NCBI GenBank assembly: GCA_005884455.1
Contig: VBCH01000006.1
Location: 1 to 49,218 of the forward strand
Source of the DNA: Betaproteobacteria bacterium
GTDB lineage: Bacteria > Pseudomonadota > Gammaproteobacteria > Burkholderiales > SG8-39
Direction: 5' to 3'
DNA length: 49,218 nucleotides
Shown here: positions 28,865 to 38,305 of the stretch, one piece after another
How positions within the stretch are numbered: position 1 is the first letter of the stretch
How the letters are laid out: the number at the start of each line of letters is the position of its first letter
Notes under the pieces: generated by a model
Told to the model about the DNA's origin: nothing
The model's database searches: none
Seen by the model: the letters and a program-made list of their open reading frames with translations, nothing else
Translations under genes and position numbers: made by a program

Positions 28865-30697
28865 ATGAATCAACCTTACGCTGCCGCTATTGATATCGGC
28901 GCTCCGGCTTACGTTGAGCACCATGGCGTCATGGAATGGGTCGCGCGCTTTGCCGCGCTCACGAAACCGGACCGGATTCAATGGTGCGACGGCTCGAGGG
29001 AAGAGTACGACCGGCTCTGCGACGAGATGGTCAGGTCGGGAATGCTAAGGCGGCTCAGCCCCAAGCTTCGTCCGAATTCTTTCCTCGCCCTCTCCGATCC
29101 CGACGACGTGGCGCGCACTGAGGACCGGACGTTCATCTGCTCTCAAAAAGAGGAGGATGCGGGCCCGACCAATAACTGGGTCGATCCCGGGGAAATGCGT
29201 GCGACATTGAGCAAGCTCTTCGATGGCTGTATGCGCGGCCGGACCCTGTATGTGGTTCCGTTCTCCATGGGGCCGCTCGGATCGCACATCGCGCATATCG
29301 GTATCGAGTTGACCGACTCGCCCTACGTGGTGGTCAGCATGCACATCATGACGCGCATGTCGAAAAAGCTGTGGGAAATTCTCGGCAAAAGCGGGCATTT
29401 CGTACCCTGCGTCCATTCAGTCGGCGCGCCGCTCGCCCCCGGCCAGAAGGACGTGCGCTGGCCGTGCAGCAAGGAGCACAAATATATCGTCCACTATCCG
29501 GAGACCAAGGAAATATGGTCCTTCGGCTCCGGTTACGGGGGCAACGCACTGCTCGGGAAGAAGTGTTTTTCGCTTCGCATCGCCTCCATCATGGGGCGGG
29601 AGCAGGGATGGCTCGCGGAACACATGCTGATCCTCGGTGTGACGCCACCTTCGGGTGAGAAACTCTATGTGAGCGCGGCGTTTCCCTCGGCGTGCGGCAA
29701 GACGAATTTCGCCATGCTGATCCCACCGCCGGCCTTTAAGGGCTGGAAGGTGTCGACCGTCGGGGAAGACATTGCATGGATCAAGCCGGGCAAGGATGGT
29801 CGTTTCTACGCGATCAATCCCGAATCGGGTTTTTTCGGCGTTGCACCTGGGACGTCGGAGAAGACCAACCCCAACTGCATGATGATGATCCGGAGCAATA
29901 CGATTTTCACGAACGTCGCCATGACCCCCGATGGGGACGTGTGGTGGGAAGGGATGACCGACACGCCCCCCGCCAAGCTCGTCGATTGGCAGGGGAAGGA
30001 GTGGACGCCCGGTTGCGGCAGGAAAGCAGCGCATCCCAACGCGCGATTTACGGTCCCTGCGTCGCAGTGTCCCTCGATCGATTCCGATTGGGAAAATCCG
30101 CAGGGTGTTCCGATATCGGCCTTCGTGTTCGGAGGGCGGCGCTCCGACACCGTGCCGCTGGTTGCCGAGGCACTTGACTGGGACTCAGGCGTGTACATGG
30201 CGGCCACGATGGGTTCGGAAACCACGGCCGCGGCGACCGGAAAGGTGGGAGTGGTGAGGCGCGATCCGATGGCCATGATCCCGTTCGTCGGTTACAACAT
30301 GGGTGACTACTTCAACCACTGGCTCAAGCTGGGGCGCTTGGTGGCCCAGCGCCCGCGCATCTTCTGCATCAATTGGTTTCGCACCGATGCCAATGGAAGA
30401 TTCATCTGGCCGGGATACGGCGAAAATATGCGAGTGCTCAAATGGATTGTGGAGCGCTGTCAGGGCAGAGGCAATGCGGTTGAAACACCCATCGGCAAGG
30501 TTCCAGATTTCCAGGATTTGGATTGGAAGGGCCTGGAAAGCTTCAGCAGCGAGGAGTTCAAGCGCGTTAGCTCAGTCGACGGCCGGGAGTGGAAGCGGGA
30601 ACTCAAATTGCAGGATGAATTGCTGCAGCTGCTAGGCAGCCGGTTGCCGCGAGAGCTCGCTGCGCGGCGTGAGATGCTCGGACGTTCGCTAGGCTGA
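28865..30697 (+). CDS. pckG: Phosphoenolpyruvate carboxykinase (GTP)
   Basis: A 610-residue GTP-dependent PEPCK that converts oxaloacetate and GTP to PEP, CO2 and GDP. The P-loop with the reactive cysteine is [13 protein letters not shown]. Other family segments are intact: [19 protein letters not shown], and NWFRTD near the guanine-binding region. The ATG has an AGG just before it. The gene interrupts the common mnmE-mnmG neighbourhood. Its own upstream region of 144 bases carries an inverted repeat. This is the main entry to gluconeogenesis from organic and aromatic acids, consistent with the catabolic genes nearby. Confidence 0.97.
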   Translation: MNQPYAAAIDIGAPAYVEHHGVMEWVARFAALTKPDRIQWCDGSREEYDRLCDEMVRSGMLRRLSPKLRPNSFLALSDPDDVARTEDRTFICSQKEEDAGPTNNWVDPGEMRATLSKLFDGCMRGRTLYVVPFSMGPLGSHIAHIGIELTDSPYVVVSMHIMTRMSKKLWEILGKSGHFVPCVHSVGAPLAPGQKDVRWPCSKEHKYIVHYPETKEIWSFGSGYGGNALLGKKCFSLRIASIMGREQGWLAEHMLILGVTPPSGEKLYVSAAFPSACGKTNFAMLIPPPAFKGWKVSTVGEDIAWIKPGKDGRFYAINPESGFFGVAPGTSEKTNPNCMMMIRSNTIFTNVAMTPDGDVWWEGMTDTPPAKLVDWQGKEWTPGCGRKAAHPNARFTVPASQCPSIDSDWENPQGVPISAFVFGGRRSDTVPLVAEALDWDSGVYMAATMGSETTAAATGKVGVVRRDPMAMIPFVGYNMGDYFNHWLKLGRLVAQRPRIFCINWFRTDANGRFIWPGYGENMRVLKWIVERCQGRGNAVETPIGKVPDFQDLDWKGLESFSSEEFKRVSSVDGREWKRELKLQDELLQLLGSRLPRELAARREMLGRSLG

Positions 30698-30997
30698 GGT
30701 TCTGAAGTTCCGAGTTCCGATGTGGAGTCGTCGCGGGATCGTTACATTAAGCTTTTGTTTATATTTTAGATAATGGATGAGAAAGTTGAGCGGCAGGCGT
30801 TGTGGCACCGGTTGTAGAATCTGACTGTAGAACCTGTTAGCAAGCTCTGTAACTCCGGTGGAAAGTCTGTGCAGAAGCGGACATTTCATCCTGGACCAAG
30901 TCCCCTCCGGACCGTTGAAGTTCCACGTGAAACACTGTCTCTCATCGTGGAATAGCTTTAAAATTCGATCGGTTTCGGTCTTTTCTTGCGCAAAGCG
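30698..30997. other. pckG-mnmG intergenic region containing parS
   Basis: A 300-base non-coding gap with no credible ORF. It contains an AT-rich block at about 30749-30777 that could serve as a promoter -10 region or unwinding element, and a parS-like site at 30919-30934. No DnaA box was found. It probably also holds the mnmG promoter. Confidence 0.6.
30919..30934. promoter_or_regulatory. parS centromere site
   Basis: The minus strand reads TGTTTCACGTGGAACT, 15 of 16 bases identical to the common parS variant TGTTTCACGTGGAACA, with the invariant CACGTG core. It lies 64 bases before the mnmG ATG and about 2.6 kb upstream of parA. ParB (34333-35196) should nucleate here. Confidence 0.85.
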
Positions 30998-32893
30998 ATG
31001 CAATTTCCCACCCCCTTCGATGTGATTGTGGTCGGCGGCGGCCACGCCGGGACAGAAGCCGCGCTTGCCGCGGCGCGGGCCGGTCGTCGGACCCTTCTGC
31101 TCACGCACAGCATCGAGACGCTGGGACAGATGTCCTGCAATCCCTCCATTGGGGGTATCGGGAAGGGGCATCTCGTCAAGGAAGTGGACGCCTTGGGCGG
31201 AGCCATGGCGATCGCCGCAGACGAATCGGGGATCCAGTTCCGCATCCTGAATTCCTCCAAGGGACCCGCAGTCCGCGCGACGCGTGCGCAAGCCGATCGC
31301 CTCCTCTACAAGCGCGCGATTCGATCGCGCTTGGAGAACCAGCCCAACTTGACTTTGTTCCAGCAGGCGGTGGATGACCTTCTGTTGGAGGGCGACCGTG
31401 TTGCCGGGGTAGTCACTGAGCTCGGTGTTCGCTTTTCCAGCCGCGCCGTCGTGCTGACTACCGGTACTTTTCTATCCGGACTCATCCATATCGGATTGTC
31501 GAATTATCGGGGCGGTCGGGCTGGGGATCCGCCTTCAGTCACTCTCGCTGCGCGGTTGCGCGAGCGCAAACTTCCCGTGGGTCGCCTCAAGACCGGAACC
31601 CCGCCCCGGCTCGACGGCCGCACCATCGATTTTTCGGCCCTGAAGGCGCAGCCGGGCGATGAGCCGGTGCCCGTCTTTTCATTCGTCGGAACGCCAGGGA
31701 TACACCCTCGCCAGCTGCCCTGCTGGATCACCCACACCAATCCGCAGACGCATGAAATCATTCGAGGCGGCTTGGACCGCTCGCCGATGTACACCGGCGT
31801 GATCGAGGGGATCGGCCCGCGCTATTGCCCTTCGATCGAGGACAAGATCCATCGGTTTGCCGCCAAACAGAGTCACCAGATTTTTCTCGAGCCCGAAGGG
31901 CTCACCACCAACGAGTTTTATCCGAACGGAATCTCGACGAGCCTGCCCCTTGATGTGCAGATTGAGCTCGTACACAGCATACGGGGGCTGGAGCGTGCAC
32001 ATATCCTGCGACCGGGTTACGCCATCGAGTACGACTTCTATGACCCGCGCAACCTGAAGTCGTCGCTGGAAACGAAGTCGATCTCGGGCCTGTTCTTTGC
32101 GGGACAGATCAACGGCACGACAGGCTACGAGGAAGCGGCAGCGCAAGGAATCCTCGCCGGCATCAATGCGGCGCTCTTCGTCCAGGACGACCCTGCCTGG
32201 TGCCCGCGGCGCGACGAAGGCTATATCGGTGTCTTGGTCGACGATCTTATTACCCGCGGTGTTTCGGAACCGTATCGCATGTTCACCAGCCGCGCGGAGT
32301 ACCGGCTCATATTGCGCGAGGACAATGCGGATTTGCGACTCACCGAGACTGGTCGCAGGCTCGGCGTAGTCGACGATGTCCGCTGGGACGCGTTCAACCG
32401 CAAGCGCGACGCGATCGGCCGCGAGCAGGAGCGGCTCAGGTCCACTTGGGTCAGTCCCAAGTCCCTGCCTCCCGACGTTGCTGCGCGTGTGCTCGGCAAG
32501 CCGCTCGAGCGCGAATACTCCCTCATGGATCTTCTGAAGCGTCCCGGGGTGGGCTACGCCTCGCTGGCCGAGCTTTCTGACCGGGGTGCACCCGTCGACG
32601 ATGCCGCAGTCGCCTCACAGGTGGAGATTCAAGCCAAATACGCGGGATATGTCGAGCGTCAGCATGAAGAAATCGCACGCCAAGGGCGCTACGAAACGAT
32701 GCTGCTGCCGCGCGATCTCGATTACCGAAGCGTGCGTGGCCTGTCGATCGAAGCGCAGCAGAAACTGCAGCAACAGCAACCGGAGACGATCGGACAAGCC
32801 TCGCGCATTTCAGGCGTCACTCCAGCCGCGATCTCGCTGCTGCTCGTCCACCTGAAGCGCGGCGTGCGCGCCCCGGAAAGATCGGCCGCATGA
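30998..32893 (+). CDS. mnmG: tRNA uridine-5-carboxymethylaminomethyl modification enzyme MnmG (GidA)
   Basis: A 631-residue FAD enzyme, partner of MnmE in wobble U34 modification. The dinucleotide-binding motif [19 protein letters not shown] is at the N-terminus. The GidA signatures [17 protein letters not shown] and [17 protein letters not shown] are present, with a C-terminal helical domain. ATG 30998 gives [15 protein letters not shown]; a TTG four codons upstream is in frame but not preferred. The stop overlaps the rsmG start (ATGA). Heads the mnmG-rsmG-parA-parB operon. Confidence 0.96.
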   Translation: MQFPTPFDVIVVGGGHAGTEAALAAARAGRRTLLLTHSIETLGQMSCNPSIGGIGKGHLVKEVDALGGAMAIAADESGIQFRILNSSKGPAVRATRAQADRLLYKRAIRSRLENQPNLTLFQQAVDDLLLEGDRVAGVVTELGVRFSSRAVVLTTGTFLSGLIHIGLSNYRGGRAGDPPSVTLAARLRERKLPVGRLKTGTPPRLDGRTIDFSALKAQPGDEPVPVFSFVGTPGIHPRQLPCWITHTNPQTHEIIRGGLDRSPMYTGVIEGIGPRYCPSIEDKIHRFAAKQSHQIFLEPEGLTTNEFYPNGISTSLPLDVQIELVHSIRGLERAHILRPGYAIEYDFYDPRNLKSSLETKSISGLFFAGQINGTTGYEEAAAQGILAGINAALFVQDDPAWCPRRDEGYIGVLVDDLITRGVSEPYRMFTSRAEYRLILREDNADLRLTETGRRLGVVDDVRWDAFNRKRDAIGREQERLRSTWVSPKSLPPDVAARVLGKPLEREYSLMDLLKRPGVGYASLAELSDRGAPVDDAAVASQVEIQAKYAGYVERQHEEIARQGRYETMLLPRDLDYRSVRGLSIEAQQKLQQQQPETIGQASRISGVTPAAISLLLVHLKRGVRAPERSAA

Positions 32894-33543
32894 CGACGCT
32901 GGCGGCGGGGCCAGCGCAAGCCGAGTTAGGCCGGCGCCTCGAAAAAGGAGCCCTGGAACTGGGTCTTGCATTGGGTCGCGGCGACAGGAGCAAGCTCCTT
33001 CAGTATCTCGCGCTCCTGGAGAAATGGAACCAGGTATATAACCTCACCGCCATACGAGACACGGGGAGAATGGTCAGCGGTCACTTGCTTGATTGCCTCT
33101 CCGTAGTCCCATACCTGACTGGAACTCGAATGCTGGATGCCGGCAGCGGCGCGGGATTCCCTGGCATTCCCATTGCGGTGGCCAGGCCTGACATTCAGGT
33201 TGCGTTGCTCGACAGCAATCAAAAAAAAGCAGCCTTCCTCCGGCAGGCGGTAGCAGACCTTCAGTTGAAGAACGCGATCGTGGTATGCGAGCGGGTCGAG
33301 GCGTGGCACGCCGGTGAAAAATTCGATTTCATCATTTCGCGCGCGTTTGCCGAAATTGCCGAGTTCATTGCGCTGACAAAGCATCTGCTCGCGCCGGGCG
33401 GCGTGTTCGCGGCAATGAAGGGTGTCTATCCCTTCGAGGAGATCGAGCGCTTGCCGCCCGACTTCCGCGTGCGGCAGACGCACGCCCTTGCCGTCCCAGG
33501 GCTCGAAGGGGAGCGGCATCTCGTCTTGATCGAGCGCGCATGA
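32890..33543 (+). CDS. rsmG: 16S rRNA (guanine-527-N7)-methyltransferase RsmG (GidB)
   Basis: A 217-residue SAM methyltransferase acting on G527 of 16S rRNA; its loss classically gives low-level streptomycin resistance. The SAM-binding motif [20 protein letters not shown] and the preceding [13 protein letters not shown] segment are diagnostic. It overlaps mnmG upstream and parA downstream by 4 bases each (ATGA at both junctions), giving coupled translation. Confidence 0.96.
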   Translation: MTTLAAGPAQAELGRRLEKGALELGLALGRGDRSKLLQYLALLEKWNQVYNLTAIRDTGRMVSGHLLDCLSVVPYLTGTRMLDAGSGAGFPGIPIAVARPDIQVALLDSNQKKAAFLRQAVADLQLKNAIVVCERVEAWHAGEKFDFIISRAFAEIAEFIALTKHLLAPGGVFAAMKGVYPFEEIERLPPDFRVRQTHALAVPGLEGERHLVLIERA

Positions 33544-34319
33544 CACGCATCCTCGCCGTGGCCAACCAGAAGGGCGGGGTCGGAAAGACCACGACCAGCG
33601 TCAATCTCGCGGCAGGTCTCGCGCAGTCCGGGATGCGCGTGCTGCTGGTGGATCTCGATCCACAGGGCAACGCGACCATGGGCAGCGGCATCGACAAGCG
33701 CACGCTCAGGACCTCGATCTACCAAGTGCTGCTCGGGTTGGCTACCGCCGATTCGGCGCGACAGAAGTCGGAATCAGGCGGGTACGATCTGATTCCCGCC
33801 AACCGCGACCTTGCCGGCGCGGAGATAGAACTGGTCGACCTCGAGCACCGCGAGACGCGCCTGAAAGGCGCCCTTGAGTCGGTCGCCGGGCAGTACGAAT
33901 TCATCCTGCTCGACTGCCCGCCTGCCCTGAACATACTCACCTTGAACGGATTGGTGGCGGCCAATGCAGTGATGATCCCGATGCAGTGCGAGTACTACGC
34001 GCTCGAGGGGCTTTCCGATCTCGTCAACACGATCAAGAGGATCCGCCAGCACCTGAACCCGAAGCTCGATATCGAAGGGCTGCTTCGAACCATGTACGAT
34101 CCGCGCAATGCGCTCGCGCAGCAGGTGTCGGCGCAGTTGAAGGAGCACTTCGGCAAGAAGGTGTACGAGACCGTGATCCCGCGCAACGTACGGCTTGCCG
34201 AAGCGCCGAGCTTTGGCGCTCCCGCTGTGAGCCTCGATCGCGAGTGCAAAGGCTCGCAAGCGTACGTCGCCCTCGCGGGCGAGATCCTTTCGCGGAACGG
34301 TATCACTGCGGCGGCATGA
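33540..34319 (+). CDS. parA: Chromosome partitioning ATPase ParA (Soj)
   Basis: A 259-residue Walker-type ATPase with deviant Walker A NQKGGVGKTTTSVNLAAG and the motif LLVDLDPQGNATMGSG. It moves ParB-parS complexes over the nucleoid to separate sister origins. It follows rsmG with a 4-base overlap and precedes parB by 13 bases. parS is 2.6 kb upstream, and DnaA boxes are about 10 kb away. Confidence 0.96.
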   Translation: MTRILAVANQKGGVGKTTTSVNLAAGLAQSGMRVLLVDLDPQGNATMGSGIDKRTLRTSIYQVLLGLATADSARQKSESGGYDLIPANRDLAGAEIELVDLEHRETRLKGALESVAGQYEFILLDCPPALNILTLNGLVAANAVMIPMQCEYYALEGLSDLVNTIKRIRQHLNPKLDIEGLLRTMYDPRNALAQQVSAQLKEHFGKKVYETVIPRNVRLAEAPSFGAPAVSLDRECKGSQAYVALAGEILSRNGITAAA

Positions 34320-34332
34320 GCGGGGAACGCCG

Positions 34333-35196
34333 GTGAAACTCAAGGGACTGGGAAGGGGTCTGGACGCCCTACTCGACAAGGATGGGGAGGCGGGGCCCGT
34401 CTCCGAGCGACAAGCCACGCTGCGCATCGAACAGTTGCAGCGCGGCCGCTACCAGCCGCGCACGAAGATGGACGACAGCTCGCTGGAAGAGCTCGCAGCC
34501 TCGATCAGGACTCAGGGCCTGATGCAGCCCATTCTCGTGCGGCCGGCCGGGGACGACCGCTACGAGATCATCGCAGGAGAGCGGCGCTGGCGCGCAGCGA
34601 AAATCGCCGGTCTCGCGGAGGTTCCGGCGCTCGTTCGCGACGTGCCGGACTCGTCGGCCCTCGCGATGGCATTGGTCGAGAACATCCAGCGGGAAAATCT
34701 CAATCCGCTCGAGGAAGCCGGCGGCGTGCAGCGGCTGATCGGCGAGTTCAAACTCACGCACCAGGAAGCGGCCGAGGCGATCGGGCGCTCCCGCACGGCA
34801 ACCACGAACTTACTGAGGTTGCTGAATTTGCAAAAGGCGGTACAGGCACTGGTTTTTGAAGGAAAGCTCGAGATGGGACACGCGCGCGCGCTGCTCGCGC
34901 TCGAGGGACGGCAGCAGGAGAGCGCCGCGAAGCGGGTTGCCGCCCAGGCGCTCTCCGTGCGCCAGACCGAGCGGCTGGTCAACGCCATCCTTCATCCTAC
35001 TGCCAAGGCCAGGCGCAGGCGCGGATCCGACCGCGACATCGCGCGACTCGAGGAAGAATTGTCCGAAGAGATCGGTACCAGAATCGAGATCAAGCCTGGC
35101 AAAAAAGGTGCAGGGAAACTGGTCGTCAGCTATTCGAGTCACGATCACCTGGACGACCTCCTCTCCAGGTTCCGCCGCAAGCGGTCTGCCTCCTAG
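34333..35196 (+). CDS. parB: Chromosome partitioning protein ParB (Spo0J)
   Basis: A 287-residue CTP-dependent DNA clamp. The N-terminal KLKGLGRGLDALL helix contacts ParA. The ParB/Srx CTPase motif includes IIAGERRWRAAK and LVENIQRENLNPLEEA. The helix-turn-helix (LTHQEAAEAIGRSRTATTNLLRLL) recognises parS, and the C-terminal dimerisation domain is present. The start is GTG 34333, preceded by GGGGAA; an ATG overlapping the parA stop runs quickly into a stop and is excluded. The catabolic genes start 29 bases later. Confidence 0.96.
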   Translation: MKLKGLGRGLDALLDKDGEAGPVSERQATLRIEQLQRGRYQPRTKMDDSSLEELAASIRTQGLMQPILVRPAGDDRYEIIAGERRWRAAKIAGLAEVPALVRDVPDSSALAMALVENIQRENLNPLEEAGGVQRLIGEFKLTHQEAAEAIGRSRTATTNLLRLLNLQKAVQALVFEGKLEMGHARALLALEGRQQESAAKRVAAQALSVRQTERLVNAILHPTAKARRRRGSDRDIARLEEELSEEIGTRIEIKPGKKGAGKLVVSYSSHDHLDDLLSRFRRKRSAS

Positions 35197-35225
35197 CGGC
35201 CGGCCGACGCCAAAGAGAGAAATCG

Positions 35226-36446
35226 ATGGGCACGCGCCACGTGTGGCCCCGAGAAGGCGTTTCCCGCATCCCTTATTGGATCTATTCCGACCCGGAGATC
35301 TATGCCCGGGAGCAGGAGCGCATTTTCTGCGGTCCGAGCTGGAACTACGTGGCGCTCGAGGCGGAGCTGCCGCGCCCGGGCGATTTCAAGCGTACTTTCA
35401 TAGGCGAAAAGCCGGTCGTGGTGGTGCGCGATGAAGAAGACTCGATCAACGTCGTTGAGAATCGTTGTGCCCACCGAGGCGTGCAGTTCTGCCAGAAGCA
35501 TCTCGGCAGCGTCGCGGAGTTCATGTGTCCCTACCACCAATGGACTTATGACTTGAAAGGCAATCTGATCGGCGTGCCGTTCAGGCGCGGTGTGAAGAAG
35601 CAGGGCGGTATGCCCGCGGATTTCGATTTGAAGAACCACGGGTTGCGCAGGCTCGGGGTCGCCCGCCGCCACGGCGTGATCTTCGCCTCCTTTGCGTCGG
35701 ATCTGGAACCGCTCGAAGAGTATTTCGGGCCTTCGATGCTGGCGCTTTTCGACCGTGTATTCGATGGCCGGGAGCTGCGCGTGCTCGGCTACTCGCGCCA
35801 GCTGACACCCGCCAACTGGAAGCTGATGTTCGAGAACATCAAGGACCCCTACCATGCGAGCCTGCTGCACGTGTTCCTGGTGAGCTTCGGCCTGTTCCGA
35901 GCCGATCAGCCCTCGAAAGTGCAAATGGACGCAACCGGCCGTCACGGCGCGCTGATTTCCTGGCGAGGGGATCAGAAGAAGACAGAGGACCACGCGGACA
36001 TGAAGTCCCTCATCGACAACTTCAAGCTGCAGGATTCGACGCTACTCGAGCCGGTGCGCGAATTTCCCGAGTACACGGTGGTGATGACGACCCTGTGGCC
36101 CAACCTCATCATCCAGCAGCAGTCGAACACTCTGGCGATGCGCCAGCTCGTCACGCGTGGCCCGGCGGCGTTCGAGCTCGCCTGGACCTACTTCGGCTAC
36201 GCGGACGACGACGAAGACATGACCCGCCGCAGGCTGCGGCAGGCGAACCTCATGGGACCGGCGGGATTCGTCTCGATCGACGACAGCGAGGTGATGAAAT
36301 TCTCCCAGAGCGGCGTCGGTCCGTATCCTGAAAGGGCCGGCGTTATGGAGATGGGCGGGCGCGACTGGAAGGACGAGCAGCACATGGTCACCGAGTCGGT
36401 AATCCGCGCCTTCTACGCCTACTACAGACGGGTAATGGAACTTTAA
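35226..36446 (+). CDS. Aromatic ring-hydroxylating oxygenase, large (alpha) subunit
   Basis: A 406-residue Rieske non-heme iron oxygenase alpha subunit. The Rieske cluster ligands are Cys81-x-His83 and Cys101-x2-His104. The catalytic site shows Asp207, His210 and His215 in DPYHASLLH, the same D-x2-H-x4-H spacing as naphthalene dioxygenase. The N-terminal half (VWPREGVSRIPYWIY, IFCGPSWNYVALEAELP) resembles large subunits of salicylate 5-hydroxylase and anthranilate-type dioxygenases, so an aromatic acid is the likely substrate; the exact one is inference. Beta subunit and Rieske ferredoxin genes follow. No reductase gene is in the window, so electrons must come from one encoded elsewhere. Confidence 0.92.
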   Translation: MGTRHVWPREGVSRIPYWIYSDPEIYAREQERIFCGPSWNYVALEAELPRPGDFKRTFIGEKPVVVVRDEEDSINVVENRCAHRGVQFCQKHLGSVAEFMCPYHQWTYDLKGNLIGVPFRRGVKKQGGMPADFDLKNHGLRRLGVARRHGVIFASFASDLEPLEEYFGPSMLALFDRVFDGRELRVLGYSRQLTPANWKLMFENIKDPYHASLLHVFLVSFGLFRADQPSKVQMDATGRHGALISWRGDQKKTEDHADMKSLIDNFKLQDSTLLEPVREFPEYTVVMTTLWPNLIIQQQSNTLAMRQLVTRGPAAFELAWTYFGYADDDEDMTRRRLRQANLMGPAGFVSIDDSEVMKFSQSGVGPYPERAGVMEMGGRDWKDEQHMVTESVIRAFYAYYRRVMEL

Positions 36447-36491
36447 CAAGCTGTTAATCATCAATAAAACTACTAGAAGCGAACGTTCGTT
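36443..36491. promoter_or_regulatory. Two palindromes between oxygenase alpha and beta genes
   Basis: The 57-base AT-rich gap holds TTAACA-3-TGTTAA (36443-36457), which overlaps the alpha-subunit stop codon, and a palindrome with core CGAACGTTCG (36480-36489) extended to 36478-36491 with one mismatched pair. The second resembles TetR-type operators. Such elements are unexpected inside an operon whose other junctions are nearly gapless. They suggest an internal promoter or operator. Confidence 0.5.
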
Positions 36492-36503
36492 CTTTTGACC
36501 ATA

Positions 36504-37004
36504 ATGAGCGCGGCAAAACGCTATCTCACCCTGAATTCCCGGGACCTGCGCCTGGAGCTGGAGGAGCTCTACGCCGCCTACACCGCCTGCCTCGACGAGG
36601 AGCGCTTCGAGGAATGGCCCGAGTTTTTCGTCGAGCACTGTCTCTACAAGATCGTTCCTCGCGAGAACTTCGAGCGCGGGCTGCCGCTCGCGACCTGGCT
36701 TTGCGAAAGCAAGGGGTATCTCGCGGACCGCGTCACCGCCATCCGCAAGACCGCGGTATACGCGCCGCGTTACGTGCGCCGCATGGTGAGCGGCGTCCGA
36801 GTCCTGGGCTGGAATGACGGGATGCTCGAGGTGCGCGCGAACTATGTCGCGCTCGAAACGCTGCAAGACGAGCTCACCCGGGTCTTCAATACCGGTCAAT
36901 ATCGCGACAAGCTCGTCGTCGAGGACGGCAGGTTAAAATTCAAGGAAAAGCTCTGCATCTTCGACAGCCTCCTCGTCCCGAACAGCCTGATCTATCCCCT
37001 CTGA
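36504..37004 (+). CDS. Aromatic ring-hydroxylating oxygenase, small (beta) subunit
   Basis: A 166-residue beta subunit with the NTF2-like (cone) fold seen in ring-hydroxylating dioxygenase small subunits. Typical features are an N-terminal helix leading to EELYAAYTACLDEERFEEWPEFF, a central YAPRYVRRMVSGVRVLGW strand pair, and the C-terminal KLVVEDGRLKFKEKLCIFDS. It packs as a structural subunit with alpha in an alpha3beta3 enzyme. ATG 36504 is preferred; an in-frame TTG three codons upstream is less likely. The ferredoxin starts one base after its stop. Confidence 0.9.
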   Translation: MSAAKRYLTLNSRDLRLELEELYAAYTACLDEERFEEWPEFFVEHCLYKIVPRENFERGLPLATWLCESKGYLADRVTAIRKTAVYAPRYVRRMVSGVRVLGWNDGMLEVRANYVALETLQDELTRVFNTGQYRDKLVVEDGRLKFKEKLCIFDSLLVPNSLIYPL

Positions 37005-37005
37005 C

Positions 37006-37317
37006 ATGAGTGATAACTGGGTCAGAGTCGCGAGCGCCTCGGATGTTCCGGAAGACGGGACGCTGCTCGTCAATCTCGGCGCGGAGCCGGTGTGCCTGTA
37101 CAACCTCGGTGGAAAGATTTTCGCCACGCACGACACCTGCACTCACGGGCAGGCGAGCCTCGCCGACGGCTTCATCGAAGGCGAGGAGATCGAATGCCCG
37201 CTTCACCAGGGGAAATTTCATATCGCAACCGGCAAGGCGGTCGGCGCTCCCTGCACCGAGGACATCCGCACCTACGCCGTGAAGATCGAAAACGGCGCGG
37301 TGCTGCTCAAGGAATAG
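37006..37317 (+). CDS. Rieske [2Fe-2S] ferredoxin of the oxygenase system
   Basis: A 103-residue soluble Rieske ferredoxin. The cluster ligands are Cys45-Thr-His47 and Cys64-Pro-Leu-His67 (CPLHQGKFH). Length and motifs match NagAb/NahAb-type electron carriers that pass electrons to the alpha subunit. It begins one base after the beta-subunit stop, so it is surely co-transcribed. The matching NAD(P)H-dependent reductase is not in this window. Confidence 0.93.
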   Translation: MSDNWVRVASASDVPEDGTLLVNLGAEPVCLYNLGGKIFATHDTCTHGQASLADGFIEGEEIECPLHQGKFHIATGKAVGAPCTEDIRTYAVKIENGAVLLKE

Positions 37318-37324
37318 CGAGGCC

Positions 37325-38305
37325 GTGGAAAGACTGTCTCTGACGCTTGCCATCGGCGACTACGAGCACACGCGCGACGTCGTTACGGGACAAGTGCCCG
37401 TTCAAGGCGTGAGCCTCAACGTGCTCACCCTGCCGCCGGAGGAAGCGTTCTTTCGCTTCACTTTTTTCCGGGAATGGGAAGTGTCGGAAATGTCCATGGG
37501 CAAGTACGTGTCCTTGCGCTCGCAGGAGGACAACGGCATCGCCGCGATCCCCGTGTTCCCCTCGCGCGTGTTTCGGCAATCGATGATCTACGTGCGCGAC
37601 GGCGGCAGGATCGACCGCCCGGAGCAGCTGAAGGGCAAGCGTATCGGGATTCCGGAGTGGGCGCAGACCGCGGTGATCTATTCGCGCGGTTACCTCACCC
37701 ACCAGGCCGAGGTGCCGCTCGCGTCGGTCGAATGGGTCCAGGCGGGAGTGAACGAGGCGGGGCGCGTTGAGAAAGTGAAGCCGAAGCTGCCCGAAGGAGT
37801 GCAACTCCGCCCGGAGCCCCGACACTCTCTGAACGACATGCTGCTTGCAGGGGATATCGACGCCGTGCTTTCCGCGCGGCCGCCGCGCGACTTCGGCAGC
37901 GGGATCCGGCGGCTGTTTCCGGACTACGAAGCGATCGAAGCGGCCTATTTCAGGGAAACCGGGATCTTTCCCATCATGCACGTGATCGTGATCAAGACCG
38001 AGGTGCTGGAGCGCCACCCCTGGGTCGCGATGAATCTCTACAAGGCCTTCGAGGAGGCGAAGCGCCGCTCGATCGCGCGGCTCTCCGACATCACGGCTTC
38101 GCACGCGCCGCTCGCCTGGCTCGCGCCGTACGCCGAGCGGATGAAAGGCCTCTTCGGCGAGGACTTCTGGCCCTACGGGCTGGAGAAGAACCGCACCACG
38201 CTTCAGGCCTTCGTCGATTTTGCGTTCGAACAAGGTGTGTGCCACAGGCGCCTCGAGCTCGAGGAGCTGTTTCCGAAGCAGGTGTTGACCTCGTTCAAAG
38301 TATGA
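37325..38305 (+). CDS. 4,5-dihydroxyphthalate decarboxylase-like protein
   Basis: A 326-residue protein with a periplasmic-binding-protein-like fold. It lacks a signal peptide, beginning ERLSLTLAIGDYEHTRD, and shows the segments GIPEWAQTAVIYSRGYL and GVNEAGRVEKV. This resembles 4,5-dihydroxyphthalate decarboxylase (Pht5/PhtD type) and its many uncharacterised relatives near oxygenase genes. A cytoplasmic decarboxylase or hydratase-like role on a hydroxylated aromatic acid would fit the operon, but a soluble binding protein cannot be excluded. The start is GTG 37325, 7 bases after the ferredoxin stop. Its stop overlaps the next start (ATGA). Confidence 0.75.
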   Translation: MERLSLTLAIGDYEHTRDVVTGQVPVQGVSLNVLTLPPEEAFFRFTFFREWEVSEMSMGKYVSLRSQEDNGIAAIPVFPSRVFRQSMIYVRDGGRIDRPEQLKGKRIGIPEWAQTAVIYSRGYLTHQAEVPLASVEWVQAGVNEAGRVEKVKPKLPEGVQLRPEPRHSLNDMLLAGDIDAVLSARPPRDFGSGIRRLFPDYEAIEAAYFRETGIFPIMHVIVIKTEVLERHPWVAMNLYKAFEEAKRRSIARLSDITASHAPLAWLAPYAERMKGLFGEDFWPYGLEKNRTTLQAFVDFAFEQGVCHRRLELEELFPKQVLTSFKV

